Program-made: the position numbers and the translations under genes
Notes under the pieces: generated by a model
The model's database searches: none
Told to the model about the DNA's origin: nothing
The model's input: the letters and a program-made list of their open reading frames with translations, nothing else
Assembly (NCBI GenBank): GCA_040881665.1
Contig: JBBECT010000004.1
Coordinates: 630,303 to 694,302 of the forward strand
DNA from: Actinomycetota bacterium
GTDB lineage: Bacteria > Actinomycetota > UBA4738 > HRBIN12
Reading direction: 5' to 3'
DNA: 64,000 nt
Part shown: piece by piece, positions 57,633 through 64,000 of the stretch
Numbering within the stretch: the first letter of the stretch is position 1
Layout of the letters: every line of letters begins with the position of its first letter

Positions 57633-58853
57633 TCACGACTGCACGACGGGGACGAAGAGGTCGTTCCACGTCTCCTGTTGTTCCGCGTCGAGCACGCGAT
57701 AGCCGTGCAGTCGGGAATACATCTCGTCGGTCGGGAACACGAGCGGGTCTCTCGCCACGTCTTCCATCCCTTCCCGGATCAACACGTCCTGCGCCTCGGG
57801 CACGGGGGGAACCGTCTGCACCCAGGCCGTGATCTGCGCGGCGACCTCCGGTTGGTACAGGAAATCGATGAACGTCATCGCGTCGAGCGGCGATCGAGCG
57901 CCGACGGGGATCATCAGGCTGTCGGTCCACAGGAGCCCGCCTTCCTCCGGCACGACGAACTCGAGTTCCGGGTAGCCGGAGTTCTGCGAGATCAGCACGT
58001 CGGGGGCCCAGGCCATGGTGAGCGCGACGTCACCGCTCTGCAGGGCGCCGATGTAACCCTGGCCGAAGTATTGGCGCACGATCCCGGCATCGCGCTGGTC
58101 GATCAACCGGTTGGCGGCCTCCGTCCAGTCGGCTTCTGTGGAGGTCTCAGGGTCGACCCCGATGCTGAGGAGCGTGAGGTTGGGAAGGTCCTCGGTGTCG
58201 CCGAACATGCCGACCTTCCCGGCGAACGCCGGGTCGAACAGATCGTTCAAGCTCGTGATCTCCCGTCCCGTCAGCTCCGGGTTGTAGCCGATCCCCGTGA
58301 TCCCCGACTGATACGGGATGCTGAACCGATTGCCGGGATCGTAGGAACGTTCCGTGTAGCTCGGCGCCGCGTATCTGTAGAAGTTCGTCAACGCGTCCTG
58401 GTCGAGCTCGAGCGCGTAGTCCAGCGCCATCATCAACGGCAGCCACCGCGGGTAGCCCATCGTGATCAGGTCGTAGCCGGGGTCGTCGCCGGCAGCGAGG
58501 AGCGGCTCGATCTTCGCGAAGAAGCTCGCGTAGTCGTTGATCACGGTGTCGTAGATGACCTCGCTCCCGGTCTTCTCCTGGAAGTCGTCCAGCGTCGGGT
58601 AGGTGACCTCCCCGCCGACGCGCTCCTGATCCATGTACAGCGGCCAGTTCGCCCATCGGAACGATCCGGTCTCGCGCTGCGCCGCCCAGTCGAACCCGCC
58701 GCCGGAGCCGGTCGCGCTGGGCGCGGGGGTGTCGTCGTTGCCGCATGCCGCGAGGATCTGCGCGAGCGTGATCCCGGCGAGTCCTCTACCCGCAGTTCGG
58801 AACAGATCCCGTCGGGAAAGGCCGTTGCGCGTGGTGCCCTGCTCGTTATCCAT
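57633..58853 (-). CDS. PotD-like polyamine-type substrate-binding lipoprotein, Tat-exported
   Basis: A 406-residue periplasmic-type binding protein of the spermidine/putrescine family. The N-terminus combines a twin-arginine motif SRRDLF (13-18) with lipobox LAAC (34-37), so it is folded before export and lipid-anchored through Cys37. The body carries WANWPLYMD, FQEKTGSEVIYDTVINDY and QYFGQGYIGALQSGDVALTMAW, typical of PotD. It is the last gene of the operon beginning at 62075, 23 bases after the XRE-cupin gene. No ABC ATPase or permease is present here. It may work with a transporter encoded elsewhere. Confidence 0.85.
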   Translation of the reverse strand: MDNEQGTTRNGLSRRDLFRTAGRGLAGITLAQILAACGNDDTPAPSATGSGGGFDWAAQRETGSFRWANWPLYMDQERVGGEVTYPTLDDFQEKTGSEVIYDTVINDYASFFAKIEPLLAAGDDPGYDLITMGYPRWLPLMMALDYALELDQDALTNFYRYAAPSYTERSYDPGNRFSIPYQSGITGIGYNPELTGREITSLNDLFDPAFAGKVGMFGDTEDLPNLTLLSIGVDPETSTEADWTEAANRLIDQRDAGIVRQYFGQGYIGALQSGDVALTMAWAPDVLISQNSGYPELEFVVPEEGGLLWTDSLMIPVGARSPLDAMTFIDFLYQPEVAAQITAWVQTVPPVPEAQDVLIREGMEDVARDPLVFPTDEMYSRLHGYRVLDAEQQETWNDLFVPVVQS

Positions 58854-58876
58854 CCTGCACCCCTCTCTCTGCGCCG

Positions 58877-59455
58877 CTAAAGAGACGCCGGCGTGATGAT
58901 CCACAGTACGGTTGCCGATGCGCTCGTCGATGGGTTCTCCCAGGTATGTGGTTCCTTCGGGTCGAGGAGGAAGACGTCGCCGGCTCGGAGCCGCTCGGTG
59001 GTCCCCCCGATCGTGAGGCTGAGCGATCCGCGGAGCACGTAGATCAACTCCGCGTCGGCGTCGAAGGCGTGCGGTTCGTCGCCGCTGCGGCCTCGTGGCT
59101 CGATCTGCGATTCCAGCACCTGAAGACGCCGCTCCCATCGCGGAGTGAGAACGACGTCCTGGATCCCGAAGCCGCCGAAATTGGCGGCCTCTCGCTCCGC
59201 CTTGCGCAGCAGGTTGGTACGCGGTTCGTCGAACAACGATCCGATGCGAACGCCGAGGATCGAACACAGCCGGAGCAGGGTGGGCACCGAGGCGTTCGTC
59301 TCGTCTCGCTCGAGCAAGCTGATGAATCCGTTCGACAGTCCGGCGGCGCCGGCCAGCACCGCGATCGTCATCCCTCGTGCCTGGCGCGCGGCACGGAGCT
59401 TCGTGCCGATCCGCGGCTCGGCATGTTCCTCGGCAGGGCGCTCGGTGTCGACCAT
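58877..59455 (-). CDS. XRE-family regulator with cupin domain
   Basis: A 192-residue regulator of the PuuR/SutR layout. An XRE helix-turn-helix (about 16-75: IGTKLRAARQARGMTIAVLA and SNGFISLLERDETNASVPT) is joined to a C-terminal cupin (about 105-185, with HAFDADAELIYVLRGSLSL and FLLDPKEPHTWENPS). The cupin probably binds a small metabolite. ATG 59455 overlaps the VOC gene stop by one base. Neighbouring PotD-like and decarboxylase genes suggest a polyamine- or amino-acid-derived effector. Confidence 0.88.
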   Translation of the reverse strand: MVDTERPAEEHAEPRIGTKLRAARQARGMTIAVLAGAAGLSNGFISLLERDETNASVPTLLRLCSILGVRIGSLFDEPRTNLLRKAEREAANFGGFGIQDVVLTPRWERRLQVLESQIEPRGRSGDEPHAFDADAELIYVLRGSLSLTIGGTTERLRAGDVFLLDPKEPHTWENPSTSASATVLWIITPASL

Positions 59456-59925
59456 CAGGCGCCCCGCGGTCGTTGCACGAGTTCGATCCAGGTGCCGTCG
59501 GGATCGACCGCGTAGAGGACCCGCACCCCGTTCCAGTCGCCTTCTTCGGTGAGGGTGACCGGTCCGCTCCGCGTCTCGATCCCTGCCGAAGCGCACCGAG
59601 CGTGCACGGCCTCGATGTCGTCGACACCGATGCCGATATGGGTGGCTCCCGGCTCCCACAGCGGTCCTCGTCTCGTCCGACCGGTCGGGTGGTCGAAGCG
59701 GATCAGTTCCAGCACCTGGTTCCTGCCCAGATCGCATTCCGCCCACTCGAGGTGCGCCCCCTCGGCGCCCATTATCTCCCCGATCTCGGGCTCGTCGGCG
59801 ACGCCTCGCCCGAGGAGTGCGAGCCCGAGGACATCGCGATAGAAGGCGATCGAGGCGTCGAGGTCGGTCGTGGTGACCGACACGTGATCCAGGGAACGCG
59901 CGCGATGGGTAACGGTGTCGCTCAT
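59455..59925 (-). CDS. VOC-superfamily dioxygenase/lyase-like protein
   Basis: A 156-residue vicinal-oxygen-chelate protein. The first module has SLDHVSVTTTDLDASIAFYRDV with metal-ligand candidate His16; the second has THIGIGVDDIEAVHARC (His) and VYAVDPDGTWIELVQ in the form VLYAVDPDGTWIELVQR (Glu). These H/H/E positions are compatible with a metal-dependent enzyme. ATG 59925 overlaps the SDR stop (ATGA). Together with the SDR and the PLP enzyme it suggests a small catabolic route. Confidence 0.85.
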   Translation of the reverse strand: MSDTVTHRARSLDHVSVTTTDLDASIAFYRDVLGLALLGRGVADEPEIGEIMGAEGAHLEWAECDLGRNQVLELIRFDHPTGRTRRGPLWEPGATHIGIGVDDIEAVHARCASAGIETRSGPVTLTEEGDWNGVRVLYAVDPDGTWIELVQRPRGA

Positions 59926-60665
59926 TGCGCGAGATACCCCCCGTCGACGTAGAGCTCGGCGCCCGTGATGAACGAGGCCTCGTCCGACGCGAGGAACAGG
60001 ACCGCGTTCGAGACTTCCTCCGGCGCGCCCGCCCTTCCCATGGGGGTCATGCCGATGTCGTGCTCGTGGATCTCGTCGTCGAGGGCGTCGGTCATCGGAG
60101 TCCGGATGAACCCCGGGCAGATCGTGTTCACGCGGATCCCGTCCCCGACGTAGGACAGGGCCGCCGACTTCGTCATCTGACGGACGGCTCCCTTCGTCGC
60201 CTGGTACGCGATGTACTCCTCGGCTCCGACCACACCGAGCGTCGAGGAGATGTTCACGATCGCCCCGCCCCCGGCGCGTCGCATCGCGGGGACCGCGTGC
60301 TTCATCCCGAGGAAAACGCCGGTCTGATTGACGCCGAGCACACGATGCCAGTCCTCCTCGGGCTCGTCGACCGCCCCGCCCTCGCTGATGATCCCTGCGT
60401 TGTTCACCAGTACGTCGAGTTTGCCGAACCGCTCCTCGGCGGTGGCGATCGCTCGTTCCCACGACGCCGCGTCGGTGACGTCGAGATGGAGATGCTCGGC
60501 CTCGCCGTGGTGGCGAACGCTCGTGGCCGTGTCGGCGGCGCCTGCCTCGTCGATGTCTCCGACGACGACGTGCGCGCCCTCCTCGGCGAACCGGTGTGCA
60601 TGCGCGTGCCCCATCCCTCCGCCGGCGCCGGAGATCAGGGCGACCTTCCCGTCCAGGCGACCCAT
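59922..60665 (-). CDS. Short-chain dehydrogenase/reductase
   Basis: A 247-residue classical SDR. The cofactor motif is GAGGGMGH (13-20), GDIDEAG suggests NAD(H) preference, then NNAGI, catalytic Ser in NISSTLG and Tyr-x3-Lys in YQATK (about 153-157), followed by PGFIRTPMTD. The C-terminus YVDGGYLAQ is typical. The gene starts directly after the PLP enzyme stop (no gap). Substrate unknown. Confidence 0.9.
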   Translation of the reverse strand: MGRLDGKVALISGAGGGMGHAHAHRFAEEGAHVVVGDIDEAGAADTATSVRHHGEAEHLHLDVTDAASWERAIATAEERFGKLDVLVNNAGIISEGGAVDEPEEDWHRVLGVNQTGVFLGMKHAVPAMRRAGGGAIVNISSTLGVVGAEEYIAYQATKGAVRQMTKSAALSYVGDGIRVNTICPGFIRTPMTDALDDEIHEHDIGMTPMGRAGAPEEVSNAVLFLASDEASFITGAELYVDGGYLAQ

Positions 60666-62075
60666 CTATCCCTCCTCGTTCATCCGAGCGGGGATCACGT
60701 CGCGCGCGAACACGTCATCGATCGTCTCGGCGCGCTTCACGACCTCCGCCTCGTCGCCGTGCACCAGAACGGTGGCCGGTCGGGGGAGTGCGTTGAAGTT
60801 CGACGCACTGGCGTCCTGGTACGCCCCGGTGTCCAGGAAGGCGAGCACGTCCCCGTCCTCCAGCTCTGGGAGCGGCTCCTGCGGGACCATCAGATCGAAC
60901 CCGCAGCTCATGCCCACGATGTCGGCGGGGCCGACGGGATCGTCGTCCGCCCTGTTCGCGACCACGACCGGCCAGCGGTTGTGTTCGATCATCGAGTCGG
61001 GCAGGAACATCTCCGTCGTGTCGGTCTCGACCCACCGCCAGGGAACCGGCTCCGACTCGCGTTTGCTGTTGGCCACGCGTGCCAGGTGGATCCCGGTGTC
61101 CGCGTGGAGGCTGCGCCCGGGTTCGATCTCGAGGGCGAGTCCATCGGCGGCCAGATCGTGGGCGGCCAAAGCTTCGCGGAGGGTGCTCGTCACGATCCGC
61201 GCGTAGTCCTCGATCGGCGGCGCTTCGAGATCCCGACCGGCAAGACGCTCGATCAGTCGGCCGGTGGGATCGCGCGGTGCGGCGTAGCCTCCGCCGAGGT
61301 CCAGCTCGCGTGGCATCCATCCGCCCCATGCCTTGGAGAGCTCGGCGAGGAGGTCGACCACGCCCACGATGACCTCTCGCCAGACCTCGAGCTCGCGGCG
61401 ATGGCGTGGCACATGCACGTGGATGCCGGAGAGATCGACGACGTCGGAGGCGAGCGCTCGTGGTCCGAGTTCGAGCGCGTCCGCGGTCGGGATCCCCGCC
61501 TTGTAGACGCGGATCGCCTCGGCGGTGGAGAGCGCCCCGTCGACGAAGTCCGTGGGCTGCTCCAACGTCGGGAACGCGGGCCGCACACGCAGGCGTACGG
61601 TGCCGCGTCGGCCGAGGCGCCGGGCGGCGTCCTCGACGAGGGCGAGTTCGCGAGTCGCGTCGAGCGTGATCCGCGCTCCGGCGCCGACGGCCGCCTCGAT
61701 CAGCTCCGGCGACTTCACCGATCCGTTGACCGACAGGAGAGCGGGGTCGACCCCGGTCGAGAGCGCCGCGGTGAGCTCGGCCATCCCGAACGTGTCGCAA
61801 CCGAGCCCTTCGGACGAGAGCACTCGACGCACCGCGAGGACGAAGTTCGCCTTGAGTGAGGGGAGCACGTGCACGGGCCCTTCGCTCCAGCGATCGGCGA
61901 ACGCTCGCGTGAAGCGACGAGCGTTACGCCGGAGCTGATCCTCCGAGACGACGTAGAGAGGGGTTCCGAACCGCCGCGCGAGGTCGACCGTGCTGCGGTC
62001 CTCGATGAACAGCACGCCGTCCCGAACGCTGAGGGCGTCGTCGATCTTGCGGGTCGTGGCGGTGCCCGGTGCCAT
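60666..62075 (-). CDS. PLP-dependent decarboxylase, diaminopimelate/ornithine type
   Basis: A 469-residue fold-type III PLP enzyme related to LysA and similar decarboxylases. The Schiff-base Lys is in LPSLKANFVLAV (Lys75); the PLP-phosphate region is LDLGGGYAAPRD, followed by LEIEPGRSLHADTG (Arg/Glu) and the C-terminal MSCGFDLMVPQE and LAFLDTGAYQDASASNFN. It differs from LysA at many sites (the usual YAxKAN is LPSLKAN), so the substrate is probably not diaminopimelate. It is the first gene of the five-gene operon. Its start, ATG 62075, is six bases after TAGAAA, a poor -10. Confidence 0.85.
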   Translation of the reverse strand: MAPGTATTRKIDDALSVRDGVLFIEDRSTVDLARRFGTPLYVVSEDQLRRNARRFTRAFADRWSEGPVHVLPSLKANFVLAVRRVLSSEGLGCDTFGMAELTAALSTGVDPALLSVNGSVKSPELIEAAVGAGARITLDATRELALVEDAARRLGRRGTVRLRVRPAFPTLEQPTDFVDGALSTAEAIRVYKAGIPTADALELGPRALASDVVDLSGIHVHVPRHRRELEVWREVIVGVVDLLAELSKAWGGWMPRELDLGGGYAAPRDPTGRLIERLAGRDLEAPPIEDYARIVTSTLREALAAHDLAADGLALEIEPGRSLHADTGIHLARVANSKRESEPVPWRWVETDTTEMFLPDSMIEHNRWPVVVANRADDDPVGPADIVGMSCGFDLMVPQEPLPELEDGDVLAFLDTGAYQDASASNFNALPRPATVLVHGDEAEVVKRAETIDDVFARDVIPARMNEEG

Positions 62076-62103
62076 CGAGTGTTTCTACACCACAAATATG
62101 GAT

Positions 62104-63852
62104 TCAGTCCAGCAAACTCGCCTGCGCCGCCGCTTGTATCTCTGCATGACGTCGGACGTTGTTCTCTCGATCGACGGCCACTTCGACCACCTGAACGCCG
62201 CCTTGCGTGCCTGCGCGCCGGAGCACGGTGGCGAACTCGAGCCCCCGAGACACCGATCCGCGTGTCACGCCGACGGCGGCGCAGATCGCGCCGAGGTCGA
62301 GGCCGTGCGGCGTGGTGAACAGGCGCTCGTGTTCGGGGAGCGTGGCTTGGTCGAGGAACGAGAAGATCATGCCGCCGTCGTTGTTCGGCACGACGATCAC
62401 GACGTTCAGATCCTCCCGACGTCCGCTCCATGTGAGGGCTCCGAGGTCGTAGACGAAGGACAGATCGCCGCAGAGCGCGTACGTCGTCGTATCCGGCTCC
62501 GTCGCGGCGACCCCGAGGACGGTTGACACGAAGCCGTCGATCCCGCTCGCTCCTCGGTTCGCGAGCACGCGAAGGCCGTCGCGGGGAGCTGCGTACGCGT
62601 CGAGGTCGCGGATCGGCATGCTCGACGCCGCGACGAGCGTTCCCGAGGGGATCGACGCGGCCAGATCGCGCGCGATCCTTCCTTCGAACGGTTCGTCCCA
62701 TCCGTCGAGAAGCTCGTCGACCGTGGTTCGGACCGCCGCGTCGGCCCGTCGCCACTCCTCCAGCCAGGCAGGGTCGCTGGGGACGGTCGGGATCCGTTCG
62801 AGCAGCTGCCCGCTGTGGGGTGCGCGGGCGGCGGCGCGGCCGAGTGGATCGGGGTCGAGGTGCCCGCGCGGAACGACGACGAGCTCGGTCGCCTCGGCGG
62901 CCAGCGATCGCGCCGCACGTGTGAGCGGGGTCGCGCCGATCTGGAGGACGACCTCGGGAGGATGAGCCGCGACCCAGCGTTCCGCGCCGAGGAGCAGCGT
63001 CCCGGCGGTCAGCGCCACCCACGGGAGCCGTGCGCCGGAGGTCGGCTCGGCGATCACCGGCCATTCGAGCCGGCGTGCGAGCTCGATGTCGTCCTCGGTT
63101 GAGCCCTCGGACCCCTCGGTGCCGAGCAGCACGACGCCCCGCCGGGCGCCGAGGATCACCTCGGCGGCGCGATCGGCACCGTCGGCGTCGGCGTCGGCGT
63201 CGGTTTCGGCCTCGGCTACGGACCCGCTTGGCGCGGCGCGACCGACGGGACGCGGTCCCCGATCCTCGACCTCGACCGGTGTCTCGGTCGGCGTCAGTCG
63301 TTCCCGGAACGGCAGGTTGGCGTGGACGGGCCCGGGCGGAGCGCGCAAGGCCTCGCGGGCAAGCACCGCTCCGGCCTGGCGGAAGTCGGCGCCGAGGTCC
63401 GGTGTCGGGAGCGGGGTCGCGATCTCGGCGCGCACGTACGAGCCGTAGAGGTGTTCCTGGACGATCGTCTGGTTCGCACCCGAACCCTGCAACGATGGAG
63501 GGCGGTCGGCCGTGAGGACCACCAGCGGGGTTCGCGACTGCGACGCCTCGACGACCGCCGGGAGGAACTCCGCGGCCGCCGTTCCGCTGGTGCACGCGAC
63601 GGCGACGAGCGCGCCGGTTGCCTTCGCGATGCCGAGCGCGAAGAAGGCCGACGAGCGCTCGTCGAGATGGACATGGACGGTCAGCTCCGGACGGCGCGCG
63701 AGGGCGAGTGCGATCGGGGTCGAGCGCGAACCCGGTGACAGGCACGCGTGCCGCATCCCCCCGCGGACCAGCTCGTCTACGAGCAGCGATGTGCAGGCGA
63801 GGGCGATGTCGCCTTCGAGCTCACCGCCGATCAGATCGTCCGGGCCGTGCAT
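62104..63852 (-). CDS. menD: 2-succinyl-5-enolpyruvyl-6-hydroxy-3-cyclohexene-1-carboxylate synthase
   Basis: A 582-residue thiamine-diphosphate enzyme that condenses isochorismate with 2-oxoglutarate in menaquinone synthesis. The N-terminal motif LSPGSRSTPIALAL is diagnostic for MenD, with VHVHLDERSSAFFALGIAKA and VACTSGTAAAEFLPAV. The C-terminal ThDP/Mg site is CGDLSFVYDLGAL and VVIVVPNNDGGMIFSFL. ATG 63852 gives the family N-terminus; TTG 63870 would add six residues. It begins one base after the menA stop. A linker at about residues 215-226 carries an Ala/Asp repeat (ETDADADADGAD) due to a hexanucleotide repeat. Confidence 0.93.
   Translation of the reverse strand: MHGPDDLIGGELEGDIALACTSLLVDELVRGGMRHACLSPGSRSTPIALALARRPELTVHVHLDERSSAFFALGIAKATGALVAVACTSGTAAAEFLPAVVEASQSRTPLVVLTADRPPSLQGSGANQTIVQEHLYGSYVRAEIATPLPTPDLGADFRQAGAVLAREALRAPPGPVHANLPFRERLTPTETPVEVEDRGPRPVGRAAPSGSVAEAETDADADADGADRAAEVILGARRGVVLLGTEGSEGSTEDDIELARRLEWPVIAEPTSGARLPWVALTAGTLLLGAERWVAAHPPEVVLQIGATPLTRAARSLAAEATELVVVPRGHLDPDPLGRAAARAPHSGQLLERIPTVPSDPAWLEEWRRADAAVRTTVDELLDGWDEPFEGRIARDLAASIPSGTLVAASSMPIRDLDAYAAPRDGLRVLANRGASGIDGFVSTVLGVAATEPDTTTYALCGDLSFVYDLGALTWSGRREDLNVVIVVPNNDGGMIFSFLDQATLPEHERLFTTPHGLDLGAICAAVGVTRGSVSRGLEFATVLRRAGTQGGVQVVEVAVDRENNVRRHAEIQAAAQASLLD
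63178..63210. repeat. Hexanucleotide repeat inside menD
   Basis: GTCGGC repeats about four times (63181-63204), coding an Asp-Ala run in the linker between MenD domains. The unit is a multiple of three, so copy-number changes keep the frame. Confidence 0.6.
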
Positions 63853-63853
63853 C

Positions 63854-64000
63854 TCACACCGTCCGTTCAAGGAATAGGCCCAGCGCGAGCGCGACGCCGA
63901 AGGCCGCGTGCAGCGCGGCGGTTCCGGTCAGGACGGGGACGAGGTCCCTTCCGGAGGCGGTTCCGACGCGTTCCATCGGACGGATCGCGAGCGGCCACGA
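63854..64000 (-). CDS. menA: 1,4-dihydroxy-2-naphthoate polyprenyltransferase, C-terminal end
   Basis: The last 48 codons of a UbiA-family prenyltransferase running in from the right edge. RPMERVGTASGRDLVPVLTG and TAALHAAFGVALALGLFLE match the end of MenA: the conserved loop before the last helix, then the helix. MenA attaches the polyprenyl chain to 1,4-dihydroxy-2-naphthoate in the membrane. It is one base from the menD ATG, so the two are co-transcribed. Confidence 0.82.
   Translation of the reverse strand, partial: SWPLAIRPMERVGTASGRDLVPVLTGTAALHAAFGVALALGLFLERTV

Overview
The window is a GC-rich, gene-dense bacterial chromosome segment that looks like an actinobacterial (Actinomycetota) genome, probably from a lineage without close cultured relatives. 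Evidence: a menaquinone pathway (menA-menD, an ubiE/menG-type methyltransferase, menF), an actinobacterial-type minimal Tad/Flp pilus cluster, a DUF5318 protein, two class A penicillin-binding proteins, frequent GTG starts and many leaderless promoters (TANNNT about 6-8 bases before the start codon). I cannot name the species.

Layout. 1-2720: end of a zinc ABC transporter (znuA 3' end, znuC, znuB) and a Fur/Zur regulator with a perfect palindrome at its promoter. 2767-5902 (minus): a YcgQ/YcgR-like pair and a degenerate alkaline-phosphatase-superfamily protein. 6099-14437 (plus): five tandem, overlapping, exported phosphodiesterase/alkaline-phosphatase-superfamily paralogues whose motif order is circularly permuted. 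They are followed by a 1155-residue GT-C-like/MFS fusion. This block is the most novel part of the window. 17980-20288 (minus): a small protein, an alpha/beta hydrolase and a membrane protein. 20511-29747: a primary-type sigma factor, a PAS-GGDEF-EAL protein, an acyltransferase, an M20 peptidase, a PAS histidine kinase, a MOSC protein and a class A PBP. 30016-31618: a small zinc-finger protein, a methyltransferase, tRNA-Sec (selC, minus) and decayed partial copies of both the methyltransferase and the tRNA. 31712-34197: lgt, a DUF2071 protein and a HAD-IB phosphatase. 34256-34439: an unassigned structured RNA candidate. 34447-38260 (minus): an ECF sigma / anti-sigma / M15 peptidase operon behind a tandem 12-base repeat.

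38390-46194: a small protein, a coiled-coil surface protein, a CpaE-like protein, a GH26-like glycosidase, then tadA-tadB-tadC-flp-tadE-tadG-like. 46258-49366: a DUF5318 protein, a second class A PBP and a GNAT acetyltransferase. 49341-54813 (minus): a frameshifted TPR-like gene, a histidine kinase and NarL-type regulator pair, a decayed mannosyltransferase remnant, a GT87-like membrane glycosyltransferase and a VOC protein. 54910-57622 (plus): a double-MerR regulator, menG and menF. 57633-62075 (minus): an operon with a PLP decarboxylase, SDR, VOC protein, XRE-cupin regulator and PotD-like Tat lipoprotein. 62104-64000 (minus): menD and the menA 3' end.

How it works together. Zinc uptake and Zur lie next to a block of exported enzymes that should need two zinc ions each, so a shared zinc-supply theme is plausible, but that is inference. 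Cell-envelope functions dominate the rest: two PBPs, Lgt, an M15 peptidase under an ECF sigma/anti-sigma pair, a Tad pilus and GT-C enzymes. Several small-scale decay events (two broken genes, a pseudo-tRNA, a methyltransferase remnant) mark places where the chromosome has been rearranged.
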